NCBI GenBank assembly: GCA_018061375.1
Contig: JAGOUG010000056.1
Location: forward strand, 1-5,449
Length of the DNA stretch: 5,449 nt
Source: Candidatus Saccharimonadota bacterium
Lineage (GTDB): Bacteria; Patescibacteriota; Saccharimonadia; Saccharimonadales; UBA7683
Direction of reading: 5' to 3'
The translations under genes and the position numbers were made by a program. Positions 4,996 to 5,449 of this stretch are shown piece by piece. The notes below the pieces were generated by a model. The model ran no database searches. It was not told the origin of the DNA and saw nothing but the letters and a program-made list of their open reading frames with translations. Within the stretch, counting starts at the first letter, position 1, and the number at the start of each line of letters is the position of its first letter.

Positions 4996-5060
4996 GGCAG
5001 TACAATGACAAGCATTTTTGCATAATATCATTTAATTACGGATGCAAAAAAAGTACTGCC
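4996..5060. other. Nested stem of repeat copy 3
   Basis: GGCAGTAC (4996-5003) pairs perfectly with GTACTGCC (5053-5060). Inside it, TTTTTGCAT (5015-5023) pairs perfectly with ATGCAAAAA (5042-5050), leaving an 18-nt loop. There are 11 unpaired bases on the left and two on the right between helices. If transcribed, this would be a stable two-helix fold; the strand is not known. Confidence 0.6.
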
Positions 5061-5140
5061 TTGATTCACTTTTACATGATCTACGATACTTCGGGTACTT
5101 GCTGAATGATTGCCTGAGGAAGTTAATTATTTATGATTGG

Positions 5141-5161
5141 ATCCTGAATCAAGTTCAGGAT
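5141..5161. repeat. Terminal hairpin of repeat copy 3
   Basis: ATCCTGAA (5141-5148) pairs fully with TTCAGGAT (5154-5161) around TCAAG. Compared with 1273-1293, two stem pairs differ (C-G to T-A and T-A to A-T), each changed on both sides, so pairing has been kept. It lies 30 bp from the glycosyltransferase stop. Confidence 0.85.
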
Positions 5162-5190
5162 GACAAGCCCTAGTAGCTAATTCCTGTTGC

Positions 5191-5449
5191 CTATGGTGTG
5201 CTTGCGCGCCGGCTGGCTTCTAGCTGGGATTCCAGGAGAATTCGGTTGACGCGCGTGAGATCGGCCAGAACACCGAGAGCTATTGCTAGGAAGCTGCCAA
5301 TTATTAAAACGGTACCAAGGAGCAGTGACTGAAGATGGTTACCCGGCGCGTCGGTAATTGAAAGAAATAAGTATCGAACGAATGGAATCAGGCCACCAAT
5401 ACCAAGTATTACGGCGAGCGTTGCAAATAGGGCGTATGGCTTGTACATA
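5191..5449 (-). CDS. Glycosyltransferase 2 family protein, C-terminal part
   Basis: The visible 85 residues are the C-terminal end of a gene that runs out of the window; the ATG at 5448-5446 is most likely an internal Met, because the frame is open to the edge. Two membrane segments are seen: about residues 5-30 (ALFATLAVILGIGGLIPFVR and following) and 42-64 (QSLLLGTVLIIGSFLAIALG and following), then a basic and polar tail. The pattern YKP-15 to 20 hydrophobic-PF-RY-, H-QSL-LG and LGVLADL-NR-LLE is that of polyprenyl-phosphate (DPM/GtrB-type) family 2 glycosyltransferases, which load a sugar onto the lipid carrier. The catalytic domain is outside the window, so substrate cannot be judged. It converges on the pyruvyl transferase gene. 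Confidence 0.75.
   Translation of the reverse strand, partial: MYKPYALFATLAVILGIGGLIPFVRYLFLSITDAPGNHLQSLLLGTVLIIGSFLAIALGVLADLTRVNRILLESQLEASRRASTP

Larger units (their letters stand above)
4934..5167 (+). repeat. Interspersed ~235-bp repeat, copy 3
   Basis: The 234-bp block aligns with copy 2 (1065-1299) along its whole length and in the same orientation. Both helices of its nested stem are perfect and its terminal hairpin is intact, so it looks the least decayed of the three. It has no open frame shared with the other copies. It sits between two convergent genes, whereas copy 2 sits between divergent genes, so it is not tied to one kind of gene end. Confidence 0.85.
4850..5190. other. Convergent intergenic region
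   Basis: This 341-bp gap separates the 3' ends of the pyruvyl transferase gene (plus) and the glycosyltransferase gene (minus). It begins with a GTAGG-rich stretch (4841-4865), followed by a palindrome, an A/T hairpin and repeat copy 3 with its terminal hairpin. No gene is seen. No hairpin followed by a T-run is evident, so transcription termination may rely on these hairpins or on Rho. Confidence 0.7.

Noticed and set aside
1065..5167. CRISPR array or integron attC cassettes
   Set aside because: The repeats are ~235 bp, far apart and not regularly spaced with short spacers; no Cas gene, integrase or attC-like core pairs were found.

Overview
The window looks like part of a bacterial chromosome that uses the standard code (stops are TAG, TAG, TGA, TAG and TAG; no recoded TGA is visible). 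The mix of a DPM/GtrB-type family 2 glycosyltransferase, a flippase-like membrane protein and a polysaccharide pyruvyl transferase, together with intergenic palindromes of the ATCCGCC/GGCGGAT and GGATCCTGAA..TTCAGGATGACA types, recalls genomes of the candidate phyla radiation (Patescibacteria). This assignment is an inference from general knowledge and is weak.

Layout: 1-462 holds no gene and contains a degenerate copy of an interspersed repeat plus several short palindromes. 463-990 (minus) is a Nudix hydrolase of the ADP-ribose pyrophosphatase type. 991-1419 is a divergent intergenic region with a promoter that appears to make the Nudix mRNA leaderless, a perfect palindrome and a full copy of the ~235-bp repeat. 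1420-2520 (plus) is an N-terminally extended nitroreductase-family protein. 2521-2669 holds a degenerate tandem repeat and a second, identical 34-bp promoter module. 2670-3605 (plus) is a flippase-like membrane protein, overlapping by 4 bp with 3602-4849 (plus), a polysaccharide pyruvyl transferase-family protein. 4850-5190 is a convergent intergenic region with palindromes and another full copy of the repeat. 5191-5449 (minus) is the C-terminal, membrane-spanning end of a glycosyltransferase cut by the window edge.

Functionally, the three plus-strand genes and the glycosyltransferase fit a cell-surface glycan or exopolysaccharide modification locus: glycosyl transfer to a lipid carrier, movement of lipid-linked material across the membrane, and decoration by a pyruvyl transferase-type enzyme, with a flavin enzyme of the kind seen in such clusters. 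The Nudix gene shares an identical promoter module with the flippase-pyruvyl transferase operon, so the two transcription units may respond together.

The most unusual content is non-coding: a 34-bp perfect inverted repeat that carries both promoters; a 235-bp repeat family with a nested stem and a terminal hairpin whose stem changes are compensated between copies; and a short leader ORF that resembles the first codons of the Nudix gene and overlaps the flippase start. No complete novel defence or mobile system is visible.
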